From contig NZ_JARUXE010000012.1 in the NCBI RefSeq assembly GCF_030433895.1, positions 1 through 64,000 of the forward strand: DNA of 64,000 nt, written 5' to 3'. The notes below the pieces were generated by a model. That model was not told the DNA's origin. It saw nothing but the letters and a program-made list of their open reading frames with translations, and did not search any database. Position 1 is the stretch's first letter. Every line of letters starts with the position of its first letter. The stretch comes from Arthrobacter sp. PsM3 (lineage in GTDB: Bacteria > Actinomycetota > Actinomycetes > Actinomycetales > Micrococcaceae). Positions 36,838 through 45,808 of this stretch are shown in pieces. The translations under genes were made by a program, and so were the position numbers.

Positions 36838-39533
36838 CCGCCGACTGGCCCGGCGTCGACCCCGAATGGTCGCGCGAAATCGAGGTGTCGTCCACCTCCG
36901 ACGCTGACGGGCGCGGAGCCGTGCGCCGCTGGCACCTGCTCGACAACGGCGCCCAGCTCTCCCGCCGGGGCCTGGCTCCTGCCGGGACCCTGCTGTGCGT
37001 GCATGGCAACCCGACATGGTCCTACCTGTGGCGGACCCTGCTGGCCGCCGGATCCGACCCCGCGCATCCCTGGCGTGTGGTGGCGGTGGACCAACTGGAC
37101 ATGGGCTTCTCGGAGCGCACCGGGAGATTCCGGCGCCTGGCAGACCGGATCAACGACCTGGGCGACCTCACGGCGGCGCTCGGGCTGGGCGGCCCGGTCG
37201 TCACCGTCGGCCACGACTGGGGCGGCGTGATCAGTCTCGGCTGGGCGCTGGCGCATCAGGAGCAGCTCGCCGGCTTGGTGCTGACCAACACCGCTGTCCA
37301 CCAGCCCCCAGGCTCCCGCATCCCGCCGGCGCTCCGGCTTGCCCTGCACCCCGCCGTGCACCGCTGGGGAACGACGACGTCGGACGCCTTCCTGCGGGTG
37401 ACGCACTCCCTGGCCCACCCGCCGCTGGCCGCGGATGTCCGCGGCGCCTTCATGGCCCCCTATCGCGGCGCCGGCCGCCGCGCCGGCGTGGGCAACTTCG
37501 TCGCGGACATTCCCGCCGACGCGTCCCACCCCAGCTTCCCGGCCCTCGGCCGCGTCGCCGAAGGGCTTGGCGGGCTGGGGGTCCCGGCCCTGATGCTCTG
37601 GGGACCGCGGGACCCGATCTTTTCCGACCGGTACCTGAAGGACCTCATCGGCCGGCTGCCGCACGCGAAAGTGCACCGCTTCGAGGGTGCCGGCCACCTG
37701 GTCTCTGAAGACCGGGACATCGCCACTCCCGTCTTCGAGTGGCTTTCCGAACACGACCGGGACAGCGGACCCGGCCTTCAGCGGATGGACGCGCTGCGCG
37801 ACGGCCCGTCGCTGGAGGTCCGGGCCGGGCCGCTGGACCCCGGCACCGGGCCTGCGCCGCTGTGGGCGCCGCTCACCGAGGCGGCGAACGGACCCGCGGG
37901 CGGGGACACCGCTGTCGCGGAAATGGCCGCGGACGGCCGCGCCGCACGCTCGCTCAGCTGGCAGGAACTGGAACGGAGTATCGCCGCCCTCGCAGCGGGC
38001 CTGCAGGAAGCCGGTGTCAGGCACGGGAGCCGGGTGAGCCTGATGGTTCCGCCGGGCGTGGACCTGACCGTGGTCCTGTACGCCTGCCTCCGGCTCGGCG
38101 CGGTGGTCGTCGTGGCCGATGCCGGACTGGGCACCCGGGGACTCAGCCGCGCCGTCAAAGGCGCCACCCCGGATTTCCTCATCGGCATCGACAAGGCCCT
38201 GGCCGCCGCATCTGTGCTCGGCTGGCCGGGACGGCGCATCAGTGTGCGGGAGCTGCCGGCCGCCCGTCGCCGGCTTCTGGCCGTGGAGACCTCCCTGGCC
38301 GTCCTTGCCAACCGGGGAGAGCTCCTCTCCGGGCAGACGCCGCCTCTGCCGGTTCCGGACCCGCACGCCCCGGCGGCCGTGCTCTTCACCTCCGGATCCA
38401 CCGGCCCCGCCAAGGGAGTGCTCTATACCCACCGGCAGCTGGCGGCGATGCGGGACACGCTCGCCGCGACGCTGGGGATCCGCCCGGGCGCACGCCTGGT
38501 GGCAGGCTTCGCGCCGTTCGCCCTGCTGGGACCGGCACTCGGGGCCGTCTCGGTAACGCCGGCCATGGACGTGACCGCGCCCGGCACCCTGACGGCCCGC
38601 GCACTGGCGGACGCTGCCGCGGCCATCGACGCCACCGTGGTCTTCGCCTCACCCGCGGCGCTGCGCAACGTCCTCGCGACCCAGGGCGGCCTGCGCCGGG
38701 CCGGACACGAGGCCCTGGGGCGCGTGGAACTGCTGCTCTCCGCCGGCGCGCCCGTCCCCGAATCACTGCTCGCCCAGGTGCAGCGGCTGCTGCCCCTGGC
38801 CTCGCTGCACACCCCGTACGGGATGACCGAAGTGCTGCCCGCCACCGACATCAGCCTCGAACAGATCCGCGCCGCCGGGGCCGACGCCGCGGCCGGAACC
38901 GTGGCCGGGGCCGGCAACGGCGTATGCGTGGGCCGGCCGGTGCATGGCACCCGGGTGGCCGTCATCCCGCTCGCCGCGGACGGCACCGCACCGGGGAATG
39001 ACCCCGTCTCGGAGCCGGGAGTGACCGGCGAGATCCTCGTCAGCGCCCCGCACATGAAGGAGGCCTACGACAGGCTCTGGCTGACCCAGCGCGAGAGCGT
39101 CCGCACGGCCGGATGGCACCGCACGGGCGACGTCGGGCACTTCGACGCCGCCGGCCGGCTCTGGGTGGAAGGACGCCTCGCGCACGTCGTAACGGCACCG
39201 GGTGCCGTCATCACGCCGGTGGGCGCTGAGCAGGCCATCGAACGGCTGGCCGGGATCGGGCTGGCCGCCGTCGTCGGGGTCGGCCCGCCCGGGACGCAGG
39301 CCGTCGTCGCCATCGTCGATACTGTACCGCCCGCCCGCCGGGCAGGCCCTGCCGCACCGCAGCTCGCCGGGCGCGTACGCGAGACGGCCCGTCAGGCAGG
39401 CGTCAGCGTCTCCGCGGTACTTGTTGTCCCCTCCCAGCCGACCGACATCCGCCACAACGCCAAAATCGACCGGACCCGTTTGGCCCGCTGGGCCTCGGCG
39501 GTCCTGGCCGGCGGCCGTCCGGGCACGCCGTGA
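36831..39533 (+). CDS. oleBC: OleB-OleC fusion: beta-lactone decarboxylase and beta-lactone synthetase
   Basis: Two olefin enzymes in one 900-residue chain. Residues 1-300 are a haloalkane-dehalogenase-like hydrolase, OleB, with nucleophile Asp129 (VGHDWGGVIS) and His289 (GAGHLVSED), which removes CO2 from the beta-lactone to give the cis-alkene. Residues about 330-900 are an AMP-binding enzyme, OleC, with the P-loop LFTSGSTGPAKG (517-528), YGMTE and HRTGDVG, which makes the beta-lactone from the beta-hydroxy acid with ATP. Such fusions are known in Micrococcus and relatives. TTG 36831 overlaps the oleA stop; the frame extends further but would reread oleA. Confidence 0.9.
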   Translation: MVAADWPGVDPEWSREIEVSSTSDADGRGAVRRWHLLDNGAQLSRRGLAPAGTLLCVHGNPTWSYLWRTLLAAGSDPAHPWRVVAVDQLDMGFSERTGRFRRLADRINDLGDLTAALGLGGPVVTVGHDWGGVISLGWALAHQEQLAGLVLTNTAVHQPPGSRIPPALRLALHPAVHRWGTTTSDAFLRVTHSLAHPPLAADVRGAFMAPYRGAGRRAGVGNFVADIPADASHPSFPALGRVAEGLGGLGVPALMLWGPRDPIFSDRYLKDLIGRLPHAKVHRFEGAGHLVSEDRDIATPVFEWLSEHDRDSGPGLQRMDALRDGPSLEVRAGPLDPGTGPAPLWAPLTEAANGPAGGDTAVAEMAADGRAARSLSWQELERSIAALAAGLQEAGVRHGSRVSLMVPPGVDLTVVLYACLRLGAVVVVADAGLGTRGLSRAVKGATPDFLIGIDKALAAASVLGWPGRRISVRELPAARRRLLAVETSLAVLANRGELLSGQTPPLPVPDPHAPAAVLFTSGSTGPAKGVLYTHRQLAAMRDTLAATLGIRPGARLVAGFAPFALLGPALGAVSVTPAMDVTAPGTLTARALADAAAAIDATVVFASPAALRNVLATQGGLRRAGHEALGRVELLLSAGAPVPESLLAQVQRLLPLASLHTPYGMTEVLPATDISLEQIRAAGADAAAGTVAGAGNGVCVGRPVHGTRVAVIPLAADGTAPGNDPVSEPGVTGEILVSAPHMKEAYDRLWLTQRESVRTAGWHRTGDVGHFDAAGRLWVEGRLAHVVTAPGAVITPVGAEQAIERLAGIGLAAVVGVGPPGTQAVVAIVDTVPPARRAGPAAPQLAGRVRETARQAGVSVSAVLVVPSQPTDIRHNAKIDRTRLARWASAVLAGGRPGTP

Positions 39534-40543
39534 GGGTCCTCGTCACCGGCGCGAGCGGCCTGCTCGGTCGCGTGGTGGCCCGGCTGCTCGTGCACCAGGG
39601 CCACTCGGTCACCACCTTCCAGCGGCGTCCCGCGGACGTCGACGGCGCCGCAGACCTCCCCGGGTCCGTCACGGACGAGGACGCCGTCCGTCGCGCCGTC
39701 GCCGGCGCCGAGGGCGTCATCCACCTGGCCGCGAAGGTCTCATTCACCGGCCGCGCCGTGGAATTCGACGAGGTGAACGTCGAAGGCACCCGCCGGCTGC
39801 TCCGCGTGGCCCGCGAGGCCGGGGTCCGGGACCTGGTGTTTGTCTCGTCCCCGTCCGTAGCCAACTCCGGGGCCGCCATCGCCGGCCTGGGCGCCGAGCC
39901 AGCGGACCCGGCCCGCGCGCACGGACACTACTCGCGCACCAAGGCCGAGGCCGAACTGCTGGCACTGGCCGCGGACAGCCCGGACTTCCGGGTCGCGGCG
40001 GTGCGCCCGCACATCGTCTGGGGCCCCGGCGACACGCAGCTGGTGGAACGGGTGCTCGAACGTGCCCGCCGCGGCCGCCTGCCGCTGCTCGACGCCGGGG
40101 CGGCCCTGATCGACACCACCTACGTGGACAACGCTGCTTCGGCGATCGTCGCCGGGCTGCACCGCATGGAGCACATCCACGGCCGGGCGCTCGTGGTCAG
40201 CAACGGCGAACCCCGCCCGGTCGGCGAGCTGCTGGCGGGCATCTGCGCTGCCGCCGCCGTCCCTGCGCCGTCGTGGACAGTACCGGGCCGGCTCGCGCGG
40301 GCGGCAGGATCGGTGGTGGAGAAGATCTGGACCCGGGCCGGCCGGGAAGGAGAACCACCGATGACCAGGTTCCTCGCTGAACAGCTCTCCACCGCCCACT
40401 GGTTCGACCAGCGCGGGACCCGCGAACTCCTCGACTGGACTCCCGCCGTGTCACTTGACGAAGGCCTGGCGAGGCTGGCCGAGCACTACGGGACCTACCA
40501 GCGGCCGTTGCGCGGCCTCGGCTGGCAGACGGGGCAGGTATAG
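39530..40543 (+). CDS. oleD: OleD, NAD(P)H-dependent 2-alkyl-3-ketoalkanoate reductase
   Basis: OleD reduces the OleA product to a 2-alkyl-3-hydroxy acid, the substrate of OleC. The 337-residue extended short-chain dehydrogenase has the GxxGxxG motif VTGASGLLG at residues 5-13 and the catalytic Tyr134-Lys138 in YSRTK. GTG 39530 overlaps the oleBC stop by 4 nt (GTGA), so translation is coupled. Its last 49 bp run into the 3' end of mutM on the other strand. Biochemically the pathway order is OleA, OleD, OleC, OleB, so the full set is present. Confidence 0.9.
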   Translation: MRVLVTGASGLLGRVVARLLVHQGHSVTTFQRRPADVDGAADLPGSVTDEDAVRRAVAGAEGVIHLAAKVSFTGRAVEFDEVNVEGTRRLLRVAREAGVRDLVFVSSPSVANSGAAIAGLGAEPADPARAHGHYSRTKAEAELLALAADSPDFRVAAVRPHIVWGPGDTQLVERVLERARRGRLPLLDAGAALIDTTYVDNAASAIVAGLHRMEHIHGRALVVSNGEPRPVGELLAGICAAAAVPAPSWTVPGRLARAAGSVVEKIWTRAGREGEPPMTRFLAEQLSTAHWFDQRGTRELLDWTPAVSLDEGLARLAEHYGTYQRPLRGLGWQTGQV

Positions 40544-41466
40544 GACGAGCGGTTCATGAACTGGTCCCGCCTTATGGTGCTGACCAGACCGGTGGCGGCG
40601 CAGCGTTTGCATTTCTCGCCCTCGCGCCCATAGGCGTTCAGCGAGCGGTCGAAGTACCCGGACGCCCCGTTGACGTTGACATAGAGCGCATCAAAACTCG
40701 TCCCGCCGGCGGCCAGGGCGTCCGTCATGACCCCGCGGGCGGCGTCAAGGACCCGGAGCGCATCGGCCCGCCGCAGGGTGTCCGTGGGCCGGGCAAAGTG
40801 CAGCCGCGCCTTCCAGAGTGCCTCGTCCGCGTAGATGTTGCCGATCCCCGAGACGAGCCCCTGGTCCAGCAGGGCGCGCTTGAGGCCTGTCTTGCGTGCG
40901 CGGAGGCGGCGGTAGAACTCATCGAAGGAAAAGTACGGATCCAGCGGGTCCCGGGCGATGTGGGAGGCCTCCGCGGCGATGAGTGGCAGCGGCGTCTCGG
41001 CGAGTCCGCCGGGGCCGCCGTCGGCGGTGGGGACCAACGAGGTCAGGAAGAGTCCGCCGAAAATCCGCTGGTCCACGAACCGGAGCTGTTCCGGCATGCC
41101 CTCTGCGGGACTGAGGCGCAGGCGCACTTTCAAGGGCCTTTCGTCGGACGCCGAGGAGTCCTGCATCAGCAGCTGTCCGGACATGCCCAGGTGCGCCATG
41201 AGGGCCACCGCCGGAGTCGGGGCGTCGGCCGCGCCGCCGCCGGGAGCTGCCGCGGGCGTGTCCGCCAGCGGCAGCCAAAGGAACTTTCCGCGCCGGACCA
41301 CGTCCAGGACGCGGGCGCCCTCAAGGTTGCCGGCGAAGTCCTCCGGGCCGAGCGCGTGCCGGCGGACGGAACGCGGATCCACCACCTCAACGGCGGTGAT
41401 GGTCCGGCCCAGCACCCAGCTCACGAGGCCGCGGCGGACCACTTCGACCTCGGGCAGTTCAGGCAC
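40495..41466 (-). CDS. mutM: Formamidopyrimidine-DNA glycosylase
   Basis: MutM removes 8-oxoguanine and ring-opened purines. Proline 2 (after Met) and Glu3 in [10 protein letters not shown] form the active site, and the C-terminal zinc finger is present (CKRCAATG ... YTCPVCQ). An insertion around residues 75-85 ([17 protein letters not shown]) is alanine/proline rich. The start is GTG 41466, 9 nt after rnc. The last 49 bp, including the second cysteine pair of the zinc finger, overlap the end of oleD on the + strand. Confidence 0.95.
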   Translation of the reverse strand: MPELPEVEVVRRGLVSWVLGRTITAVEVVDPRSVRRHALGPEDFAGNLEGARVLDVVRRGKFLWLPLADTPAAAPGGGAADAPTPAVALMAHLGMSGQLLMQDSSASDERPLKVRLRLSPAEGMPEQLRFVDQRIFGGLFLTSLVPTADGGPGGLAETPLPLIAAEASHIARDPLDPYFSFDEFYRRLRARKTGLKRALLDQGLVSGIGNIYADEALWKARLHFARPTDTLRRADALRVLDAARGVMTDALAAGGTSFDALYVNVNGASGYFDRSLNAYGREGEKCKRCAATGLVSTIRRDQFMNRSSYTCPVCQPRPRNGRW

Positions 41467-41475
41467 CGGGCGGGC

Positions 41476-42237
41476 CTATGCGCCGGGCTGGGACTGCAAC
41501 TGCTCCGGGTCGGACGCACCGGGTTCGACGGTCGGCGCAGCCTCCGTCGCAACAGCGGACGGAGCGGACAGCCTGCGCCAGGCATCCGCGGCGGCTTCCT
41601 GCTCGGCTTCCTTCTTGGAGTTGCCGGACCCGCTGCCGTAGTCGGTTCCGCCGATGCGCAGGATGGCTTCGAAGGTCCGGGCATGGTCCGGGCCGGAGCC
41701 CTCCACGGCGTAGTTGATCGTCCCGAGCTGGCGGCTGGCCGCGAGCTCCTGGATGGAAGTCTTCCAGTCGGTGCCGGCGCCGAGCGCCGCGGCGTCCGCC
41801 AGCAGCGGTCCGATCAGGCGCATGACCAGCCGGCGCGCCGTCTCGATGTCATTGGAGACATAGGTGGCACCGATCAGCGCCTCCATGGTGTCCGCGAGGA
41901 TCGAGGCCTTGTTCTTGCCTTCGGTGAGCTTTTCGCCCTGTCCGAGGTAGATGAACTCCCCAAGCCCGATACTGCGGCCGATGCCCGCGAGTGCCCTGGT
42001 GCTGACGACGGCGGAACGGCGCTTGGCCAGGTCACCTTCGGGCAGCGTGGGGTTGTCACGGTACAGGGCGTCGGTTACCGAGAACCCCAGGATGGAGTCG
42101 CCGAGGAACTCGAGCCGTTCGTTGGTGGGGATGCCGCCGTTTTCGTAGGCGTAGGAACGGTGTGTGAGCGCAAGACGAAGCGTCCCGGCGTCAATAGTGA
42201 CACCGAGACGCTTCAGAAGCTCTTCAGTTGAAGACAT
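41476..42237 (-). CDS. rnc: Ribonuclease III
   Basis: RNase III cuts double-stranded RNA in rRNA precursors and some mRNAs. The 253-residue protein has the catalytic signature NERLEFLGDSILG (residues 39-51), a second acidic cluster (DTMEALIGATYV) and a C-terminal double-stranded RNA-binding domain (GSGNSKKEAEQEAAADAW, about residues 205-225). The tail after residue 230 is variable. It follows rpmF by 21 nt and precedes mutM by 9 nt, the standard actinobacterial rpmF-rnc-mutM order. Confidence 0.96.
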   Translation of the reverse strand: MSSTEELLKRLGVTIDAGTLRLALTHRSYAYENGGIPTNERLEFLGDSILGFSVTDALYRDNPTLPEGDLAKRRSAVVSTRALAGIGRSIGLGEFIYLGQGEKLTEGKNKASILADTMEALIGATYVSNDIETARRLVMRLIGPLLADAAALGAGTDWKTSIQELAASRQLGTINYAVEGSGPDHARTFEAILRIGGTDYGSGSGNSKKEAEQEAAADAWRRLSAPSAVATEAAPTVEPGASDPEQLQSQPGA

Positions 42238-42258
42238 CTTAGTCAGCCAGTTGGCGGA

Positions 42259-42462
42259 TTAGACGTCTGCGACCTTGCGGCCCTTGTATTCAAGGAACAG
42301 CGCGGTGCCAGCCGAGTCGGTAACGACCTTTGCCTGGTGCGGCAGGCTGTACGTAACCTGGCCGTTCTCGACAGTCTTCACCAGGTGGGGGGCAGTTGCC
42401 TTCCACTGGGAGCGGCGGGCGCGGGTATTCGAGCGAGACATTTTCCGCTTCGGGACAGCCAC
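42259..42462 (-). CDS. rpmF: 50S ribosomal protein L32
   Basis: A 67-residue basic protein starting [21 protein letters not shown], typical of L32. GTG 42462 is used, with GAG nine bases before it. The zinc-ribbon cysteines seen in some L32 proteins are absent, so this is the zinc-independent form. It follows yceD by 36 nt. Confidence 0.96.
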   Translation of the reverse strand: MAVPKRKMSRSNTRARRSQWKATAPHLVKTVENGQVTYSLPHQAKVVTDSAGTALFLEYKGRKVADV

Positions 42463-42498
42463 GGCTAACTCATTTCTCTCTAGTCCAACACTTACAAA

Positions 42499-43047
42499 TC
42501 AGTTTTGCCGGTCAGGCTTAGCCAAGTCAGCTAGGGCAGCCCAGCGAGGATCTACCACCTCGTGGTGATGCCCCGGCTCGTCTTCCAGGCGAACTCCACA
42601 TTCGGAGCAAAGGCCCTGGCAGTCTTCCCGGCACACCGGCTGGAACGGCAGCATGGTTACAACTGCGTCCCGCAACACCGGCTCAAGATCGATCAGATCG
42701 TGCTCGATTCGACGTTGCTCTTCTTCGTCTTCCTCATCCGAGAACACAGCGTCCTCATAGAAGAAAAGTTCTTGCACATCGACCTCTTGGTCATACGCAA
42801 GGGGATCCAGGCATCGGCCGCACTCGCCAGTAACTTCGACGTGTGCGGTTCCTGATACCAGAATTCCTTCGTGTACGGCCTCAAGCCGCAGATCCAGCTC
42901 GACATCCGAACCTTCCTGCACGCCAATGAGCGCCACACCAAGATCACCTGGTGCGGGTACATGTTCCGTCAGCGTCCGCATGCTTCCCGGACTGCGTCCG
43001 AGGTCCTTGACGTCAAACACCAAGGGCGAACTAGCATCTCGTTTAAT
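42499..43047 (-). CDS. yceD: YceD/DUF177 family protein with a likely ATT start
   Basis: DUF177 proteins are linked to 23S rRNA and ribosome assembly, and are usually encoded just before rpmF, as here. The 182-residue protein has ECGRCLDPL and the paired VCREDCQGLCSECG cysteines, suggesting a metal site, plus an acidic stretch (DEEDEEEQRR). No ATG, GTG or TTG is suitably placed: AGGAG at 43057-43053 is 5 nt from ATT 43047, which opens IKRDASSPLVFDVKD. TTG 43023 lies 29 nt past that site and would need another. A promoter at 43081-43110 fits a start at 43047. Confidence 0.82.
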   Translation of the reverse strand: MKRDASSPLVFDVKDLGRSPGSMRTLTEHVPAPGDLGVALIGVQEGSDVELDLRLEAVHEGILVSGTAHVEVTGECGRCLDPLAYDQEVDVQELFFYEDAVFSDEEDEEEQRRIEHDLIDLEPVLRDAVVTMLPFQPVCREDCQGLCSECGVRLEDEPGHHHEVVDPRWAALADLAKPDRQN

Positions 43048-43080
43048 GAGAACTCCTGTTGAACATATGACCGACGTACC

Positions 43081-43110
43081 ATCTTAGCCTGATCTGCCGG
43101 GCGGACTCAA
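43081..43110 (-). promoter_or_regulatory. Promoter for yceD-rpmF-rnc-mutM
   Basis: On the - strand, TTGAGT (43110-43105) and TAAGAT (43086-43081) are separated by 18 nt, a good housekeeping sigma pair. Transcription would begin near 43074, giving an untranslated leader of about 27 nt. Confidence 0.6.
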
Positions 43111-43196
43111 ACCGGTGGCATCCTGCAGTTCACACCGCACGCCGCACCGGATTCAGGCCCCGCAACCGGCAGCAGGCCGCCGAGTACCGATCAAGC

Positions 43197-43697
43197 TTAC
43201 CCTCTGCGCGGCTGATCCTGGACCGGCCCGCCCGGGTGCAGCCGTTTCAGCACCGAGCGGGGCACAAAGTCGGAGACATTACCGCCCAGGGTGAACACTT
43301 CCTTGATCAAAGTGGACGACAGGTGGAGGTAGTGGCTCTCGGCGGGCAGGAAGACTGTCTCGACGCCGGTCAGCTGGCGGTTCATCGTCGCCATCGGCAG
43401 CTCATAGTCAAAGTCGGAGGAGGAGCGGAGGCCCTTGACGATGGCGGATACGCCCCGCTGGCGGCAGTACTCCGCAAGGAGTCCCTCCCCGACCGGCTCG
43501 ACCACGATGCCCCGCAGGGAGGCCAGGGTCTCCTTCGCCATGTCAATGCGTTCCTCCAGCGTGAACCGGTATTTCTTGGCGTAGTTCGTGGAGACGCCGA
43601 CAATGACCTCATCAAACAGGCCTGCGGCCCTGGCAATGACTTCCAGGTGGCCATTGTGGATCGGGTCAAAGGAGCCAGGGCATACGGCGCGTCTCAT
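43197..43697 (-). CDS. coaD: Phosphopantetheine adenylyltransferase
   Basis: CoaD transfers AMP from ATP to 4'-phosphopantetheine, the next-to-last step to coenzyme A. The 166-residue protein has the nucleotide-binding PGSFDPIHNGH motif (residues 7-17), KGLRSSSDFDYE and the late SSTLIKEV. Length is usual. It is divergent from the SDR gene by 48 bp. Its product feeds acyl-CoA users of the window such as FabD, FabH and OleA. Confidence 0.96.
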   Translation of the reverse strand: MRRAVCPGSFDPIHNGHLEVIARAAGLFDEVIVGVSTNYAKKYRFTLEERIDMAKETLASLRGIVVEPVGEGLLAEYCRQRGVSAIVKGLRSSSDFDYELPMATMNRQLTGVETVFLPAESHYLHLSSTLIKEVFTLGGNVSDFVPRSVLKRLHPGGPVQDQPRRG

Positions 43698-43745
43698 GCT
43701 CCGAACCTACCGTATTGCTGCCGCCGGCCGGGATAACATGGCTGA

Positions 43746-44603
43746 ATGTCAGCATCAAGCATTCCCTTCACTGTGTCCGGGGGCGTGGTTCTCGTGACGG
43801 GAGCCGCCATGGGCATGGGCCGTCTTTACGCCCTGCGAGCGGCCCGCGAGGGCGCCGGCGTCGTGATTCTCTGGGACGTCGACGCCGCCGGACTGGCGAA
43901 GACCGCCGCCGAAGTGACCGACCTCGGCGCCCGTGCCGTCGTCCGCCAGGTGGACCTCGCCAGCCGCACGGCGATCGCCGAGGCCGCGGCGGACTGCGCG
44001 GAGGAAGGTCCGTTGACGCTGCTGGTCAACAACGCCGGAATCGTCCGCGGTGCGCTCTTCTGGGACCACAACCCGGAGCGGGACATCGCCCTGACCATGG
44101 ACATCAACGCGCTGGCGCCGATGTACGTCACCCACGCGTTCCTGCCGGGCATGATGGCCGATGCCGGCCGGCCGCGCCGGATCCTCAACATCGCCTCCGC
44201 CGCCGGCACCGTTTCCAACCCGAGGATGAGCGTGTACGCGGCGTCCAAGTGGGCCGTCATTGGCTGGAGCGACTCGCTCCGGCTGGAACTCGAACAGCAG
44301 GGCTACCGCCACCTCGCCGTGACGACGTTCTGCCCCAGCTACATTTCCACCGGGATGTTCGCCGGGGCCCGCGGCCCGCTGCTGACGCCGCTGATGACGC
44401 CGGAGGACGCCGTGAACCGGGCGTGGCGGGCCACCACCGCCGGCCGGCCGCAACTGATCGCCCCGGCGACCGCGCAGCTGGGCAAAGTCCTGCGCGGGCT
44501 GCTGCCCGTGCGGGCCTGGGACTTCGTGGGCGGGAAGGTCTTCGGGATCTACTCCACGATGGACAAGTTCACCGGGCGGGTCGAGAAGACGGGCCAGCGG
44601 TGA
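43746..44603 (+). CDS. Short-chain dehydrogenase/reductase
   Basis: This 285-residue SDR has the cofactor motif TGAAMGMGR (about residues 18-26), NNAG at about 93 and the catalytic Ser ... YAASK. A Gly-x-x-x-Gly-x-Gly nucleotide site and Asp after the second strand (WDVD) suggest NAD(H). The C-terminal 80 residues include a hydrophobic, membrane-associating-looking stretch (LLPVRAWDFVGGKVFGIY). The substrate is unknown. ATG 43746 has no ribosome site and a GATAAC 12 nt upstream, so the mRNA may be leaderless. It overlaps the next gene by 4 nt (GTGA). Confidence 0.75.
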   Translation: MSASSIPFTVSGGVVLVTGAAMGMGRLYALRAAREGAGVVILWDVDAAGLAKTAAEVTDLGARAVVRQVDLASRTAIAEAAADCAEEGPLTLLVNNAGIVRGALFWDHNPERDIALTMDINALAPMYVTHAFLPGMMADAGRPRRILNIASAAGTVSNPRMSVYAASKWAVIGWSDSLRLELEQQGYRHLAVTTFCPSYISTGMFAGARGPLLTPLMTPEDAVNRAWRATTAGRPQLIAPATAQLGKVLRGLLPVRAWDFVGGKVFGIYSTMDKFTGRVEKTGQR

Positions 44604-45808
44604 GCTCCCAGAAGCAGTTCCCGTGGCAGCGGACCGCGACCGGAGCCAACCTCCTCTCCCTCGACGGCACCCTCGGCGTGACGATCTTCGAGGAAATGAC
44701 CACCCTCGCCGTGCAGACCGGCGCGATCAACCTTGGCCAGGGCTTCCCGGACGAGGACGGTCCGGTGGAGATCAAGGCGGCCGCCCAGGCCGCCATCGCC
44801 GCCGGTGCCAACCAGTACGCCCCCGGCAAGGGCATCCTGGAGTTGCGGGAGGCGATTTCGCTCCACCAGGAGCGTTTCTACGGCCTGCAGCCGGACCCGC
44901 AGACCGAGATCATCGTCACCACCGGCGCCACCGAGGCCATTGCCGCCTCACTGCTGGCACTCGTGGGGCCAGGAGACGAGGTGCTCACCTTCGAGCCGTT
45001 CTACGACTCCTATGGCGCGATCATCGGCCTCTCCGGCGCCCGCCACGTCACCGCACCGCTGCTGGCCCCCGACTTCATGCCGGACCTGGACGCCCTCGAC
45101 GCGGCGTTCAGCAGCCGCACCAAGGTGGTGCTGGTCAACAACCCGCACAACCCCACCGGTGCGGTGTTCCCCCGCGAAGTGCTCGAACGCGTCGTCGAGC
45201 TCGCCATCCGGCACGACGCCGTCATTGTCACCGACGAGGTCTACGAACACCTCACATTCGGGGCCCGTCACATCCCGGTGGCCACCCTGCCGGGCGCCGC
45301 GGAACGCACCCTGACCATCTCCTCCGCCGGGAAGACCTTCTCCTTTACTGGCTGGAAGATCGGCTGGCTCAGCGGGCCCGCGCACCTGGTCGCGGCGGCC
45401 CGCACGGTAAAGCAGTTCCTGAGCTACAGCTCCGGCACCCCGTTCCAGAGCGCCATCGCGGCCGGCCTCGGCCTGCCCGACGAGTTCTACGCCGGAGTCG
45501 CCGACACCCTGCAACTCAAACGCGACATCCTCAGCGAGGGCCTCCGCGCGGCCGGACTGGACGTCTTCACCCCGCAGGGGACCTACTTCGTGAACGTGGA
45601 CACCGCCCCGCTGGGCATCACCGACGCCGTGGACCTGGCCCGCCGGCTGCCCGCGCTCGTGGGCGTCGCGGCGATTCCGGTGCCGGTCTTCTGCCACCCG
45701 GAAGGCGCCGAACGCACCCGGAGCCTGCTGCGCTTTGCCTTCTGCAAACGGATCGACGTGCTGCAGGAAGCCGCCGAACGGCTCGCGACCCTCCGCGACA
45801 GGCTCTGA
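44600..45808 (+). CDS. PLP-dependent aminotransferase, class I
   Basis: The 402-residue fold-type I aminotransferase has NPHNPTGAVF, DEVYEHLTFG and the PLP lysine in SSAGKTFSFTGWKIGW. Its closest known kinds are kynurenine/methionine aminotransferases and the DapC-type succinyldiaminopimelate enzyme; sequence alone does not choose between them, and there is no lysine gene nearby. GTG 44600 overlaps the SDR stop, and the stop TGA shares its A with the next ATG at 45808. An in-frame extension reaching 43715 only rereads the SDR gene. Confidence 0.8.
   Translation: MSSQKQFPWQRTATGANLLSLDGTLGVTIFEEMTTLAVQTGAINLGQGFPDEDGPVEIKAAAQAAIAAGANQYAPGKGILELREAISLHQERFYGLQPDPQTEIIVTTGATEAIAASLLALVGPGDEVLTFEPFYDSYGAIIGLSGARHVTAPLLAPDFMPDLDALDAAFSSRTKVVLVNNPHNPTGAVFPREVLERVVELAIRHDAVIVTDEVYEHLTFGARHIPVATLPGAAERTLTISSAGKTFSFTGWKIGWLSGPAHLVAAARTVKQFLSYSSGTPFQSAIAAGLGLPDEFYAGVADTLQLKRDILSEGLRAAGLDVFTPQGTYFVNVDTAPLGITDAVDLARRLPALVGVAAIPVPVFCHPEGAERTRSLLRFAFCKRIDVLQEAAERLATLRDRL

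Noticed and set aside
43715..44599. In-frame extension of the aminotransferase into the SDR gene
   Set aside because: The translation over that span is Arg/Gly-rich shadow of the SDR frame; the real start is GTG 44600.
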